Below are positions 13,147-26,480 of a stretch of DNA of 64,000 nucleotides, piece after piece. The stretch comes from Whitmania pigra (lineage: Eukaryota; Annelida; Clitellata; Hirudinida; Haemopidae). The notes below the pieces were generated by a model, which did not search any database, was not told the DNA's origin, and saw nothing but the letters and a program-made list of their open reading frames with translations. The first letter of the stretch is position 1; the number at the start of each line of letters is the position of its first letter. The stretch spans positions 291,501 to 355,500 of the forward strand of contig JAJTWR010000332.1 in assembly GCA_021613335.1 (NCBI GenBank), given 5' to 3'. The position numbers and the translations under genes are program-made.

Positions 13147-13671
13147 CGACGACGATGACGACGACGATGATGATAATAATAATCACCATCATCATAATAA
13201 TAATAACTAACGTCGTAGTAACGAATGGATGAGTTACATTGGATGAACGCGCACAAGGACATAGATGATAATGATAGTGTTGTCTACTACTGTTGGAAAC
13301 GATTTCAGGATTGCCTGGAATGTTCTTTCAGGATGTTTATTATCTTTAGAGTTTGTAGTTTCATCCATCCATCTTACGTTCTTTCGTTCTGTTGATTCGA
13401 CCTGCACACAGATGTTGTCCTGGGGAGTTCTAGATTTACCACCCATCACTACCTACCCTTTTTAACAACCTTTTGTTTGAAGGTCAAAGTACTGCAAAGT
13501 AGGTGAACTTGAGGCAACTGAGTATCCATTGTGAGATCTATGAGATGAAGAGGCTGAGCTTCATTTCCCAGTGGAAATTTAAATGGAACGACTCCATGTG
13601 GAAAAATCCTCCAGATGTGGAATGATGTAAATTATGATAATGATGACGACGACTGGGATGATGATCTCGAC

Positions 13672-13705
<34 letters not shown>

Positions 13706-14668
13706 GTGACACCGATGATGATGATGATGATGGCATTGATCATTTGTCTGGAACGTGCTGGACATTCATTTACGTTCATTCATCTGAGACATGTTCATTC
13801 ATCTGAAACCACTGCAGGGTAGTTATTTACTGAAGGTCGTAAAAATATCAATAACTATACAGTAACTGTTATTAATATTATTATTGTTGTTGTTGTTATC
13901 GTTATCATTATTATTATTAATATTATTATTGTAGGTGGGAGTCATTTGTGATGGACAATTTACTTTTATTGAGAAACTTCCTTAAGTTTCATTTTCCTAT
14001 TTAGCAACGTAAATTTAAACAAATTTGTTTAACAATCAGCCAAACTTTTAATTTGAAATTAAGGAAGGAGAGAAGAGAAGAAAAAGAGCTCACAAGTTCT
14101 CACTTGGATGTCCTTGATGTTGCTTCAAAGATGGTCAGTCTGTTGAATTCTTGTGTTCTGTGGCATTAATGATGTTGATTATGATGATGATGATGGTGGT
14201 GATGGTGGTGGTAATATCATAATAAATGACAATAATAATAATAACAACATAATCAATGATAATAATAATGTTAATCGATGTAACAAGTGCAGACATAATA
14301 ATGATGTTAATTGATTTAACAAGTACAGACATTTTGTTTTGTTACAGAACTTTTCTTCATGTGACTTAGATGTGGCCAATGACAGACTCAGTCATTTAGA
14401 GAGGTAACTTCTTGATTTTTATTCTGCCAGACTTATGTGTGGTGCTGACAATTGCGATTGATGTTATGATTGCGATTGATGTTATGATTGTGGTTGATGT
14501 TATGATTGTTGTTGGTATTGATGTTATGATTGTCAGTTGTAGTTGTCATACTGTTTTTCATTTGTAATGTCTTGCATCTCACATTTGGTAGGACTCTCAC
14601 TGGACTTGAGAATGAGATGAGGTCATTAGGTTCTTCAAATGTGAGTCATCTGCCTGATTTATTCACTA

Positions 14669-14763
<95 letters not shown>

Positions 14764-15196
14764 CAATTAAAATCTTTCCTTGTTTGCTAAACTACAGGCT
14801 AGTGAGACTGTCAGGTTGAAAGCGAGACTTAAAGAGGTACCGTGTTTATTAATGAACCTCATTTGAATAATTATTTATTCATGATGTTATTTTATTGTTC
14901 TCATAAGGTCCTCGATGACTTAAGCAACACCGAGAAGGGCATCATTCATATATCCAGTTGTCTCGATTCCAGGTCAGCTTCGTTCACTGTTAATAAGCAG
15001 GATCATAGTCATCAGCGCCATCATCAGGCCCCATCTGCATAATTATGATGCAGAGATGATTATGATTAACTAATGAATTAATATTTTTTATCAATCATTT
15101 CAGATAACCACAATTGGATTTTCTTCGTTGCCATATCACACCATTGTCATTGTCATCACCGTCTTGTCCATTGTTTTGGCCTGGATGAAGTTTTAG
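10746..15196 (+). CDS. Unrecognised tail-anchored coiled-coil protein
   Basis: Exons: 10746-11591, 12627-12760, 14064-14133, 14348-14403, 14592-14640, 14798-14836, 14908-14972 and 15104-15196. The start ATG at 10746 opens a 282-residue low-complexity N-terminus rich in Ser, Lys and Glu. Small exons then encode heptad-like helical sequence (VEADINSISAKFSSMQEVLE, RLSHLERTLTGLENEMRSLG, SETVRLKARLKEVLDDLSN). The last exon encodes a C-terminal hydrophobic segment (PYHTIVIVITVLSIVLAWMK) ending the protein, which suggests a tail anchor in ER, nuclear or mitochondrial membrane. Phases agree except at the last junction, which is one base short of frame. A 7-base microexon (15001-15007, GATCATA) between AG and GT would repair it and give 452 residues. 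Topology resembles IRAG/JAW1-type proteins, but I see no convincing similarity. Function unknown. Confidence 0.6.
11965..12115 (+). repeat. (TCACTG/TCATTG)n and (ATT)n microsatellite
   Basis: Intronic run of TCACTG units passing into TCATTG units and then ATT/AGT triplets. It creates spurious Ser/Leu-rich frames. Confidence 0.85.
12855..13200. repeat. (GAT/GAC)n microsatellite cluster
   Basis: Intron 2 of the coiled-coil gene holds two blocks of GATGATGAC-type repeats at about 12855-12910 and 13090-13200. They give spurious poly-His, poly-Ile and poly-Met frames on both strands. Confidence 0.85.
13635..13735. repeat. (GAT)n microsatellite
   Basis: Second GAT-rich block in the same intron, with a spurious poly-Asp frame. 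Confidence 0.85.
14668..14762 (+). repeat. (CGT)n-(CAT)n compound microsatellite
   Basis: About 10 GTC units run directly into about 20 ATC units, inside the intron between exons 14592-14640 and 14798-14836. Confidence 0.9.
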
Positions 15197-17509
15197 CATG
15201 TTGCAAGTGTGTTATTAATCACATGATAATTTTGGGAATATAAGTAGAACAGACTAATTTGAAAGGCATCTCTGAACAATGATGATGAAGAGAAAGATGT
15301 GTTGGCAAATCAGCATTGCTGAGTTCTCTGCAACATTGTTGATAGGATCAGGCAACTTTTTGTTGGACGTTTTGTCTTCAAATGAGCTGTATTTATTGCC
15401 TTGCATAAGCTTGTTTTGGAAGCAACTTTAATATATGATCATTTTTGAGAAATTTGTGTTATTTGTATCTGGTTATCACTTTATTTCTCAAATGAAATTA
15501 AATTCATCAACATCAAGCATTGAAAACTTAGGCGGTATTATTTTTGCTATTATTGACATTGTTTTTAACTTTTTTCATAAGGATTTTGTCAGTTCTCAGT
15601 ATTTCAACAGGAATTTTGGAAAATATTTTAAGAAAAAAGCATTTGGCAACTCTTTCATATAAAAATTTTTATTTGATTTTCAATAATTTATTGCGTTATT
15701 ATTTAATATTGGTATATTATTAGCTGGAATAAAGAATGTGCATTATTTTATGCAATCTGTCATGTCGAATTCAACATGTTATGAATTTAGACGTTGTTTC
15801 TTCACAAACATCTGTGATTCATTGGCCAAATTTAGGAGTATATTTTATTAATAATTTTTAAAGACACGTTTTTTTGAGTAATTCGGTAAAAATAGATTAC
15901 TGCCTTTTTTTTGTCACTTTGCAATACTTTTTTGTGCTCGCCCTATCACAGAATGATTCTAGGTTGAATGACAAATATCTGGCACAACGAATTTCTAGGC
16001 CTTTAAAAGCACATTTTATGGTTGATTGTGAATTTTGAAGTTCTATTAACATCGGATTATTGGTTAATTATTTGTGACGACACAAATATCATAGTTTGCT
16101 GTCTTTCAATTTTCATCCAAAGTCGCTTCAAAAGTGCCTTTATTAGTAGACATTCACCCGCCATTTCTTTTTGGAAAGAAATTTACTTTGCACGAGTTGG
16201 GAATGATCAGTTGCTTGCAGCTTGCTTCGCTATAGCACATCGTTTGATATTTGTAACACGATGTTGACATAGGAAAAAGTCGTGGCAGATTTTTTTATAT
16301 TTTAAATGAGCTTAATGATACAGCAATCTGTGGAATGGTTTTTAAAGTATTAATGGATCGAACTGTGATTTGTATTTCTATAGATGTATTTCTGCAACAA
16401 AGCGCTTTATAAAAAGGCTTGCGTTAACACTCATTCTAGAGCAGAAAATTTAAGATTCTAGCTATTTTTGGCTAGTCATCCATTTCTTGTTTTGCTTGGT
16501 ACTTCTGCGGAAGATGTTGATGAAAATGTATTCTTGTAAAACGCTAATAGGGCATACATATTTCCAAGGTAGAAATCTTGATGAATATTTTGATGCACAT
16601 TTCATCTGAAGAGGTAGTTATTGAATGAGAGGACTTGTCAAGCAGTTCAATATTGGAACGATTTCTGCCTAACATGTCTCGAGATATTTAAGGCAAGTGT
16701 GTCGTTCCACAATCTTAAACGTTAATAAGGCGTACATATTTCTAAAGTAGAAATCTTGAACATTTTGGTTTAATCAGTAGAGTCTGTAACTTTTCCTACA
16801 ATTAATATATGAACATTTTAAAAAAGAATTTGAGATAGTCTTTAAATATTATAACTTAACACTTCGCATTTGGAATTAAATCTGAATGTTTGCTAACTTC
16901 AGCTACATTGGAGACGTGTGTATTTATTAACGTTAGAGACTAGGCTTTTACCATTATTTAAGTGTCTACTGGCAAAAGACAAGTGGAGAAAGGGACTTGC
17001 TCAAACGGGTTGCTATCGAAAACCAGATGACGTCTTTGTGAAATACGTTTGTTGGTGTGTTTCGTTATATATTTTGATTCATCTAATTTTATAATGTTTT
17101 TATATATTTTATAATTAATTATTTTTTCGACTTTAGTCGAAAAGGTGATGCTCATAGCAATGGTGTGATAGAACGGTTTCAGTAAAATAAACAAGCGCAT
17201 GATATTACAATGAGGACATTAATTTCTTAGTTCAATTTTTGTGCATTTTAATTTTTAAACGTCAATGTTCGAAAACACAAACAATCACTTATTGTTGGTC
17301 TCCATAAAGGCGAGGGTTTCGTGTGGATAGTTAATTAATTAAGATTAATTTTTGATCGGTGAGAATTCTATTTTTTAGCACAAAGTTATCTGTAATAGAT
17401 GACCATTTAGTAACGTTACAAACTAGATACATATGAAGCAACTTTTGTAAATGTGTAAATAATTGTGTGTAAGACTATTTCTCGAGAAATGTTCTAACAC
17501 AGGCACAAC
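15197..17509. other. Intergenic, no gene seen
   Basis: Contains the 3' UTR of the coiled-coil gene and the upstream region of SYNRG. Short frames at 15435-15662 and 16022-16267 have no domain and poor codon character. A CTAACACAG acceptor-like site (17493-17501) lies just before the SYNRG start, so a 5' non-coding exon or trans-splice site there is possible. Confidence 0.4.
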
Positions 17510-20500
17510 ATGTTGCCTAATGGTCAGCAGCAAATCAGTTTGAATAAGGATGGCAGCGTTTTTTCTGGTGGTTATCAATACCCGTTCACGATGTCGGGAC
17601 AACCCATTGTGATGGCTCCTAATGGGGTACCCTGCTTAGTTCAACCTGTCTATAACATGAAGGTCTTTTTGCTTAATGGGTTTATTGCAAAAACTTATCA
17701 AATGCTTATTTTTTGAAGCTAGCCATTTATTAAAACTTTTGTAAGCATTTTAACTTGGACTGTTGAAACAAACCAAACAAATATATTTGTTTCTTTTACG
17801 AATTAAAATGGTCAAATGTGTCAGTAATATTTTTTTATTACTTTGCCATTATTTTATAATGATATTAAATGATGACAAATGTCTTTAGCCTACCATGCAG
17901 GGCAAAGATTTATCTGTGACTTCCCAATTGCAACCACATCGTCAGGAGAAGAAACAGTTAAAGAGCTTTGCTAACTTTACTTCCTCTGGGACAAAAAATG
18001 CAGATGACATGATCAGATCCATTATTCTGGATTCTAAGAGTTTGATCGATGATGTGCCAACAAAAGCTATCAACAAACGCACCATACAGATGGCAGACAA
18101 TGTCAACAACAACATTGTTACCACTTCACTGGTGTACAATTTCTCTGGAATCCAGTTTCCCCACAATCATTACTCTACTCACCCTCAAGGTGGGGGAATG
18201 TTTAATGAATTAATGTGTTCTGATTTATTTTAAGTAATGTATGGCAATTTCATTGATTGTATGTTTTGATAATAGTTTACAATGGTTTGAATAGGGTGGT
18301 CTAAAAATTATGGGAAAGTATTATTTCATTAAATATACTTTGTCTGATGAAAATTCTCATTACTTATTTTGTTATTTACCACCAACTCTTTATTATTAGT
18401 TCCGCTGGTTGATTTGGTTTGTTAATGATTATAAATTTATCATTTCATCACTGTTATTATGAACCCATTGAAAATCTATGAACAGCTCTTTGATGGATTT
18501 CAATAAACATGCTTATAGGAATGTCTTTGACACAAAATTCAACTCCTGCACCTACGACCATTGAGAACAAAATTGATGACGAGGATGAGTTTGGTGACTT
18601 TGTTGGTGTTCACTTGGAAGTTGGAAAGTCACCGTCAACTGCAGAAGCACCTCACATCCATCCACCACCTCTGCATGCTCCAAACTTGGTTTCACCTGTG
18701 CAATCATTTGCACCTGTAACAGGTAAGTTAATGTTTTTACGAATAATGTGAACACTTGGAGATTGTGAATATCAGATGTTTAATTTTTATTGCCTTATTT
18801 TATAGAACTTATTTAGTTAGTAACTTCCTTGATGTTGTAATTAATGACCTGTTATAATTATTATGAAGTCAACTGAATCCAAAATTATTTGAACAGCAGG
18901 AATTTCAGAATCGGTCGACGAGTTCTCACTTTATGGAATTCAAATGCCCAGATGGATCACCAATGAAAGACACGTACCCGAAGTTTATAATCAAGTTTTC
19001 AATTCCGTCACCAGGTGACCGCTTTTGTTTTTGTATTCAAACGCGAACTCCAAGTCATTAATTACACTCTTTAAAAGCACTTTTGTTGATAACGAAGAAG
19101 GATGGGTTGTAATAAATGGGACAAATTAATGTTGTTATTATTATAGATAAATATGTTGAATGATGTTCAGGAACATGGGGATATTTACAGGAATGGTGGC
19201 ATAGACACACAATTACTCCATTCAGAGCTCCTGAAGAGCGGTCTGCCCAGAGAGGTGCTCGGTTACCTGTGGGAGTTGTGCAACAGGAGGCTGAGAGGGA
19301 CAATGGACAGGTGTGAACTCTTCCTCATGCTGGCCATGATATCCATCTGCCAGGTGATTTGAACTCATGATTGTAAACAATGGCTACGATGACGACAGCA
19401 CCAATTTTGTGTCAACGTTTACTTATGAAGCACTTGATCTTTTGAACAGAATAAGATGGACTGTTCTTCTTTGTACGTTCTTACAAAATGCCCTCAAGCC
19501 CCAATACCAAAGTTGGATGTCGTCAGCAAGAGCAAAGTTTCACTTGAGAACAGTTACACATCATCCAGAAATAACCTTACCTCAGTATCTTTAATCCCAC
19601 CACCTTCCAAGTTGTCAATGGCACCAAGCACTGCGATTCCAGTCAAGAATCACTGCGACGATTTTATTGGAGACTTCAACAACTTCAACAACACCGTCGA
19701 AGCTTCTCCTTCCATATCGGACGAGAGGCGCACAGAATGTTTGTGGAATTATAAGGAGAGTTCTGAGGCAATTATAAGAAGGAATAACCAACAGAACAAC
19801 TGTGCAATGGAATGTGGCAACAACAGTGATGTGAGGCTCATCGGCAATGAAAATGATGATGAGTTTGATGATTTCAAGTCTGCCCCAGGTGGGTTTGTTG
19901 CCAATGTTGTTTGAGGTAATAATTTTAATGCATATGATGCTAGTGAAGCTTACATTATTAGTACCTATCAAGTCTATTGGCAAGAATGTGATGTCTAAGA
20001 AGTATTTGTTCTTCAAACAGGTGTGATTAGTAAATCACCTCCAAAGAAGGCAATATCGTCATCATCATCTTCATTTGTCACGACCCCGTCACTTCCATTA
20101 CAACCACAACCGGCTCCCAAGAAACCTCCTACGCTGTTATCATTGGCTTCTCCTGTATTGAGTAATCCACCGTCATCTCTTTATCCTTCATCTTCATCCT
20201 CATTGTCTTTCAGCTCCAATCAAGACAATCAGTTAATCACAACCGAATTAAATTCACCATATTTTGGTGGAGCTTCTCCACCACTTCCTAAACATCAGAC
20301 ATTAACATCTTCATATCATCAGAATTCACCATCACCTGACATTGCCTCGGACAATTTTGGGGTCGATGGGGACAAATATGCAGCCTTCAGAGAATTACAA
20401 TTGGCTGAACGAATTCCAGGTAAATATCAATCAGTTATTATCATGAATACAAATTTTAAATCATATTATATAATTAATGCAAATAAGGTCATAATAAATC

Positions 20501-23324
20501 ATAAATTACTCAGATGGGAAACATGAAGACGAAGAATTTGGAGAATTTGAAACTTCACCTGAAATGTTGTGCTCAAACACATCCTTTCCTGCAAACATCT
20601 ATGCCTGTCATCCTATTGATTTTTCCCCAATTCCAGCCATGTTGCAGACAAGTGCCACTCTGCCTTCCATTGCAGGGCAGCACGGTACAACTCAAGTGAA
20701 AACCAGCGAGGAAGTCAGTGAAGAAGAATTTACTGAGTTTGCCAGTGCACCTCCGATGATACAGCCTTTATCTCCTCGTTCTACTGATCGCATGATCAGA
20801 AATGAGAGAAGGAATGATATTTCCAGTGTTGATCTCTTGAGGCAAGATATATGCAGTGTGGCCAATGATTTGCAACACGTTCACAAGGTCCCATGTGATT
20901 GGTCAGATTTTCTAGGCTTGGATGGCAACAATGATGTAAAATTTTCTGAGAAAATGTCTAAAGAAGGCAATAATGATGATGATGATGACTTTGAAGACTT
21001 TATTAGCCATGAGTCCAAGGATAGGAATGTAAAAAATACTGATTGCATGACATCAAGTGTTGAAAGTGACAATATTTTCAATTATAATGCAAAGATGTTT
21101 GCAACTGATGCCTTTGCAAAAGTTGAACACAAATTGGAAAATCTAACCAATCATGAAATGAACCTTAATCTTGATCTTTTTTGTGACGATGTGTCATTGC
21201 ACAAGAGGAATGATGTCGACCAAACTCTCAGAAAGGAAGGAGGGCAATTGACAGATTGCAATACCTGGAATTCAGTGATTGGTCAGCCGGAAGATGGGTC
21301 TCAATATGCAGTTGAGAAAATATCACATGCCGATGATAACATCTCCTTCAGGAGTTTGGAGTTCAAAGTTTCTAAACCGCTGTCGTCCGCCCAGACTCCG
21401 GATGACAGCCAATCGACATCGAGTGCTACTGACCTCGAGAAGAAATCGGCTGACAACAGGTCATTATCAAGTCTGGATCTCTTCCCTAGCAATGAGTCAA
21501 ATGTTGCAACTGCCAGCAGCGGTAACAGTCTGGCCAACAATACCACGGATCCATCGCCAAATTTTTTGTTTGGTTCTGGAAAACCTTTGGATGCCAAGGA
21601 GATTCTCAACAAAATGGGTGGAGTTATAGCTGCTGATAGATACTACGATCTGACCGACCACACACAGGTTCCGAAGCTTTATTTCTAAAACCTAATTTTA
21701 AAGAAATCAAATGAAACCTGGTTTTAGGATTCAGACAGTCATGCCTATCAGTGGACAAGATGCTTGAAAGTGGTGGACAAGATGGTGAAGCAAGCGAATG
21801 AGATCTTTTACGATGCTGTCGATAGTGGTGCAGTGGTGGAGATGTTTAAAATTGAGAAAGGACTCCTGTACTTTAAAGGTTTTGAGAAATTTGTTTTAGC
21901 TTTTGAGCACATTTTGGAAATTATAAAATTCAACTTGCATTTCAAATATGAATATTGTTGTTTCTTAGGATTGGCTGAAATGTTTCTTGTTGCAGCTAGG
22001 ATCAGCTTTCAAATGAAGGCATCATGTTGGTTTTTAAAGGAATTTTTATTTTTATTGCTTAGTTGCTTGCAGCTAATCCAGTAAATCACCTTTTGTTGCA
22101 CTGGATTTGCATAATGATTAATGATTGCATTCAAGGAAAAATCTGTTTCTTTGTTCCATTCATAGAAGTCTGAAAGCTTAATAATTGAGCATTTACTATA
22201 AATGAGTTAATTTCTCATTCAGTTCATGAGAATATTTCAGCATTCTACTCATTCATTGCCACAAGTCCTTTGAATATTAACTCCAAACAGACCTTATTAT
22301 TGCCAACTCATTTGCTTGTGCCACGTTAACTGTTGCAATAGTATCCGTTCCTCAGATCACTTTGCAATAGGCGTCTCAACATGAGTCCTGTCTAAGTTTA
22401 TGTAAACAAAATACTTTGTTTCTGACTTTTATTATTAAATTTTGCCTTTATTTGCTTTTACTTCTTCAGTTCAGAATCACCTCTTACCTAATTTCATCAT
22501 CAACCAAAACAAACTTCTTCCCAATAATTATTACTTTAGCATTCCACCATCAATTTAACATTATTGGTGATCATTCCTTTGTTTATGAATTCCTTTCTTT
22601 ATCATTGATTATTATAATTATTACTATAATTTTAGATGTTACAATATTACAGATATATTATTATTTCATACAAATGCAACACAATATGTCAATGATTGAT
22701 CCCAATTGAATGGACAGCCATCTCTTCAGAGGAGCTTGTCAAACTGCAGAAGTCAATTGATGCTGAGTGGAAGAAATTATCAGATGCCATACCGGGTGAA
22801 ATTTCATCAATGGTGAGTAATTTTCTTTAGTGACGTTGTTTTTTGACGCGAATTTATGTCATTATTTTTAATAATATATAATTTGTTCAAATCAAGGTAT
22901 ACGTCATAAGTCGTATTCTTATTGAATAAGTTTTACTATGTTAATTCAATGATTAGGTTGCTGTTGCTTCAGTTACTCTTGTTAAACTCAACCTGTTATT
23001 AAATACATCCAGTTCCTTCCATCATTGACCTTGACTTCCCTCGACTGCACCGACCGAACCCTTCGACATCTTCTCGTGGAACTGAGCGACCTGGATGCCT
23101 ACAAATGGTCTTGTGGTTTGTGCCTTCTCCGTGTCACCGATGCCACCCCATCGAGCCCCGCTCAGACCGACGTTTCATCTTCCTCGAACCGCCCTGGAAT
23201 CTTCCTGACGTCGACCGACAGACTCGAATACGGAGGCAGGTCTTACCACCCGCAGTGTGCCAATCTGTGGATCAATTGCGTTGACCTCACCCTTCCCTCT
23301 CTCAACATTCCCGAACTTCTGTGA
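17510..23324 (+). CDS. SYNRG: Synergin gamma homologue
   Basis: Gamma-synergin is a cytosolic accessory protein that binds the gamma-ear of AP-1 at the trans-Golgi network and endosomes. Twelve exons join exactly in phase to 1180 residues: 17510-17662, 17889-18189, 18519-18722, 18900-19014, 19191-19353, 19450-19888, 20021-20419, 20514-21667, 21728-21878, 21969-22025, 22718-22812 and 23013-23324. Residues ~230-312 form the EH domain (MPRWITNERHVPEVY, GIDTQLLHSELLKSGLPRE, LGYLWELCNRRL). Acidic phenylalanine motifs of the AP-1-ear/GGA-ear binding type recur: DEFGDFVG, DEFDDFKSAPG, DEEFGEFETSP, EEEFTEFASAPP and DDDFEDF. The C-terminal segment matches the synergin end (WSCGLCLLRV, YGGRSYHPQCANLWINCVD). 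The N-terminus is shorter than in vertebrates, which have a Pro/Met-rich region. The exon ending at 22025 uses a weak donor (GTTGGT), chosen because it keeps QMKASSISSEEL in register with the family. Confidence 0.93.
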
Positions 23325-25440
23325 TGGCGACGAAAGTCAATTATTATCAATTGTAGTGATTTAACTCCAGTTATTTCTTTGGTTTAACTTGTTGTCATTA
23401 CCTAAACTGTTTCACTGATCTTGGGTGGTGATAAATCATGGATTTTGAATTTTGATGGCCATCGACCATATTTCTTGTTCACTTGCTGTTTAGTGATGAA
23501 GCAAAAATTATTTTTATGCGAATTAATAATTATTACTTATCAGAATTAACTCTGCAATTTTATTTTATTTAAGTTGCACAACAATGCGTTCGTTTACCTC
23601 TGGCGGTCTGGTGGTCGGACGTTATTATAGGGTGTTGAGATTAGTTCTGCGATGGCTGCATTTTTAGTTTTTTCGTTTTGTTGCTCTTAGTCTATTCATC
23701 TCAAAGAAAAAGGCCGTTCTCTGGCCATATAATCAACAGGAACAACTCTCCAATACTTGAAGGATGGTTTGACAACTCCGAATAGAGACACGTTGTTAAA
23801 TTCAATGTACTCATCAACCAATATCACCGGAGGTTTAGGTCTGCAAGATTTCCCAAGTTGCTTTTAGCAATTATGGTTGTTGGTTAAATGTTAAAATATT
23901 ATTTGCAAAGGTTATAGTTAACTTGTAATTGTCTGTCTATGGGCAGATTTGTTGTGCTTTGTTTGGTAATTTAAGTTAAATTATTCAACATTTTTATTTA
24001 TTTATATTATTACTTATTCATTTTGTGATAATTTACCAGTTATTCATGCATCAGTGGTTGTGTTTGTGAGAAATTCTCATTTTCTGCTTTTTTAAATAAT
24101 ACATTTTACTTCCGTCTTTGTTTTAACAATAATAATAACAATGAAGCATTATATTTATAATGTTTAACATACTTTATTTAAATTCTTCTATGCTTTCAAT
24201 TGCTGCTCATATTTTGGTTGGTCCTCAATGAAGTGTTTGCAAGGAATCACTCAAGGATATCTCAGCATTGAATGGAATTGAATTGTGTTCAACAATATTT
24301 ATTCTCCGTTTTGGTTTCCAGGTAATATGTATTTAAACTAATTTAATCCCTGTAACTTGTGTTTACAGGTTCTGGCTACATGTATTTGAAATTTTAACCC
24401 TGTGATCATGTTCAAATGATTCATTGTCTAAACTTTGCTTGATGTGTCTGAAATGTGTCTCAGCTCCTGATGTTAAAACTTTGTCTTTTCAACTAATTAA
24501 TTAAATTCATGTTAATTGCAAAAGAATGCCTTTTGCCAGAACTTTATAACTGTAATTAGAAGGGTGTGAAGCTTGTGAATTAAGAATAATAATTGATCCA
24601 TTCGATTTGTTTGAAGGATTATTAATGGTTAATAATCTTTACCAGTTGCAAAAATTGGTGCGTTGATTATAACAGAATTGTTGAGTAAATTGCATTTTTT
24701 TTTTATTTTATTTATTTTTTTTTTATTATTTGAGTTGCATAATGTAGGATGTTTTTCACCACGGACCAGCCTTGATGGTGTTTTGGTTTCCTGTCTGTAC
24801 CAATGTTATCTTTTATTGAGACTGAAGACATGTGGCATATGGTGACACTCGGATGATGTCAGCCTCCGTTTGAATGACTTTGAAATTTGAAATGTTCCGA
24901 GTCACAAGGACACTCTTTGATTTAAAAAATCTGCAATGCAAGAGTTGTTTATGAAATTCGCGCAAAACAATGACTGCCAAAACATCTAAATTTAGTTTGA
25001 TGATTTAAAATGCAATCAAATCTGATTAGTTTCAGTTGATATGAGGTTGCTGGAAATCTTATTACTGAGTATGGTTGTTGTGATATTTTTTATTATATCT
25101 GAGGGAAATGTCGATTTTGGTATTTTTGTGAACCATTTTCTCTGCTAAGGATTTTGTTGTCACCAGGGATGCCAAGAGGTGGCAAGAGCCCAATACTTTT
25201 TTGGGGAAAGATTTTTGATTTTCTGTTACCAAATTAACATAACATAAAATTTCTGTTTGTGGCTGAGGTTGTCACGAATCTTCCCAAATATGGATGCAAT
25301 TTATTAACTTTAAATTATTAAATTTACCGCTTTGAGGCGGAATGTCGTGTTGACATCCTCAGTAAATATCAGTGATGTTTGATCTTCAAGCGTTAACAAT
25401 TAAAATTCGGATAACCAAGTTTAATTTTTTATTTGTGCTA
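23325..25440. other. SYNRG 3' flank, no gene seen
   Basis: AT-rich sequence with the SYNRG 3' UTR. No frame with exon-like ends was recognised. A poly-T run lies near 24695-24725. Confidence 0.45.
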
Positions 25441-25880
25441 ATTAAGCGAGGGAGCACTGGAAAAAGCTTGTGACACGAATTTTTTGGTAAAAGTGCCCGG
25501 TTTCGCATAAATCATCAGAGTTATTCGTGTGCTTTCAGGTATCTAGTATTTGTGTGTGTGTTGAGAAATTTTATTTAATCAGGCATAGGCACTAAATCAG
25601 AAAAAAAAACAAAACTCGAGGGTCAGCCTCAAGGAAACGGCTCCGCTTTACAAGTAGGCTCATGAACAAAATTAATAAAAAAATTAACCTAAGTTCTAAG
25701 ATTCGCCTAAAATTCAGCTGAAAAACGATTAGCTTATGATTTTGGAGCGGTTCTGCAATAAAGAACGGGTTGGATTTGTTACAACCTATGTAAGATGTAT
25801 TGCAATATTCTTCCAATTTCACCAGTACACATATTAAGATCAACCTCGATTTCACTTGTTTCCATGCTAGCATGTCAGTT
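25441..25880. repeat. Diverged duplicate of the segment at 43046-43385
   Basis: The sequence starting CGAGGGAGCAC and ending near AAGATCAACCTCGATTTCAC matches 43046-43385 in order through several blocks: CGAGGGAGCAC, GCTTTCAGG, ATTTCACCAGT.CAC and TTAAGATCAAC. The copies differ by many substitutions and indels. No terminal repeats were found, so it may be an old interspersed repeat or a segmental duplication. Confidence 0.6.
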
Positions 25881-26077
25881 AAATAAAATAATTGCATTTA
25901 ATTCACAGAAATCCAAATGCAAAAGCCTGGGTTGGAGGATGGCGCTGATTAGTAGGTGATGATGATGATGATGATGATTGACGATGATTTTGGTTAACGC
26001 GGCCGATAGATAAATGTTTTAGAATATTTGTGAGTTATTTAGTTTGTCACACATCACGAGCCTTATTATTCCCAATA

Positions 26078-26311
26078 ACGCCAACAGGTTCCTTCGAACG
26101 CACCACAGTTGGACTGCTCCCCTTTGGAATGAAGGCTTTAAGTTTCGTCATCCATCACAATGACATAATCACAAACAAATGGTGGTTATCATCATCATCG
26201 ACTGCAGGTAAAAAGGTTTCAACTGTCAAGCTCCCAGAATCAGCCATAAGTCACATGATGAGCACGTCATCGACCGAGAAGCTCCGTGAGAACTACCAGT
26301 TGGATCAATGA
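26078..26311 (+). CDS. Possible terminal exon of an unknown gene
   Basis: After an acceptor-like AACAG near 26085, a frame of about 75 codons runs to TGA at 26309-26311 (GSFERTTVGLLPFGMKALSF, then KKVSTVKLPESAISHMMSTS). Composition is plausible for protein, but I recognise no family and found no upstream partner exon. It could be chance. Confidence 0.2.
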   Translation, partial: TPTGSFERTTVGLLPFGMKALSFVIHHNDIITNKWWLSSSSTAGKKVSTVKLPESAISHMMSTSSTEKLRENYQLDQ

Positions 26312-26422
26312 CTGCCTTCGTGTCAGCAAGATTAATATGAATCTTACAACCAATTACAATCGTAATACAAATTATTATATTTTTTTATTATTACCAAATA
26401 ATAAACAACTTTAACTAAACTG

Positions 26423-26480
26423 ATGGACGAACAGCAGAACGCATATTGTTCACTCCCGACACATTATGTAGCCTCTACAA
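26423..26480 (+). CDS. Possible first exon, 19 codons
   Basis: ATG at 26423 opens MDEQQNAYCSLPTHYVAST before a good GTGAGT donor. It could be an alternative start for the gene at 27204 or belong to another transcript. Weak evidence. Confidence 0.2.

Noticed and set aside
12810..13262. 150-codon minus frame rich in His, Tyr and Arg
   Set aside because: Produced by GAT/GAC microsatellites inside an intron of the coiled-coil gene.
2001..14762. CRISPR-like or satellite arrays
   Set aside because: The tandem triplets and the 43-bp repeat have no unique spacers. They are simple microsatellites and minisatellites.
19015..19190. Apparent frame break between SYNRG exons 4 and 5
   Set aside because: Using the acceptor at TTTACAG|GAATGG (exon start 19191) instead of TTATAG at 19146 restores the frame and aligns the EH domain without an insert.
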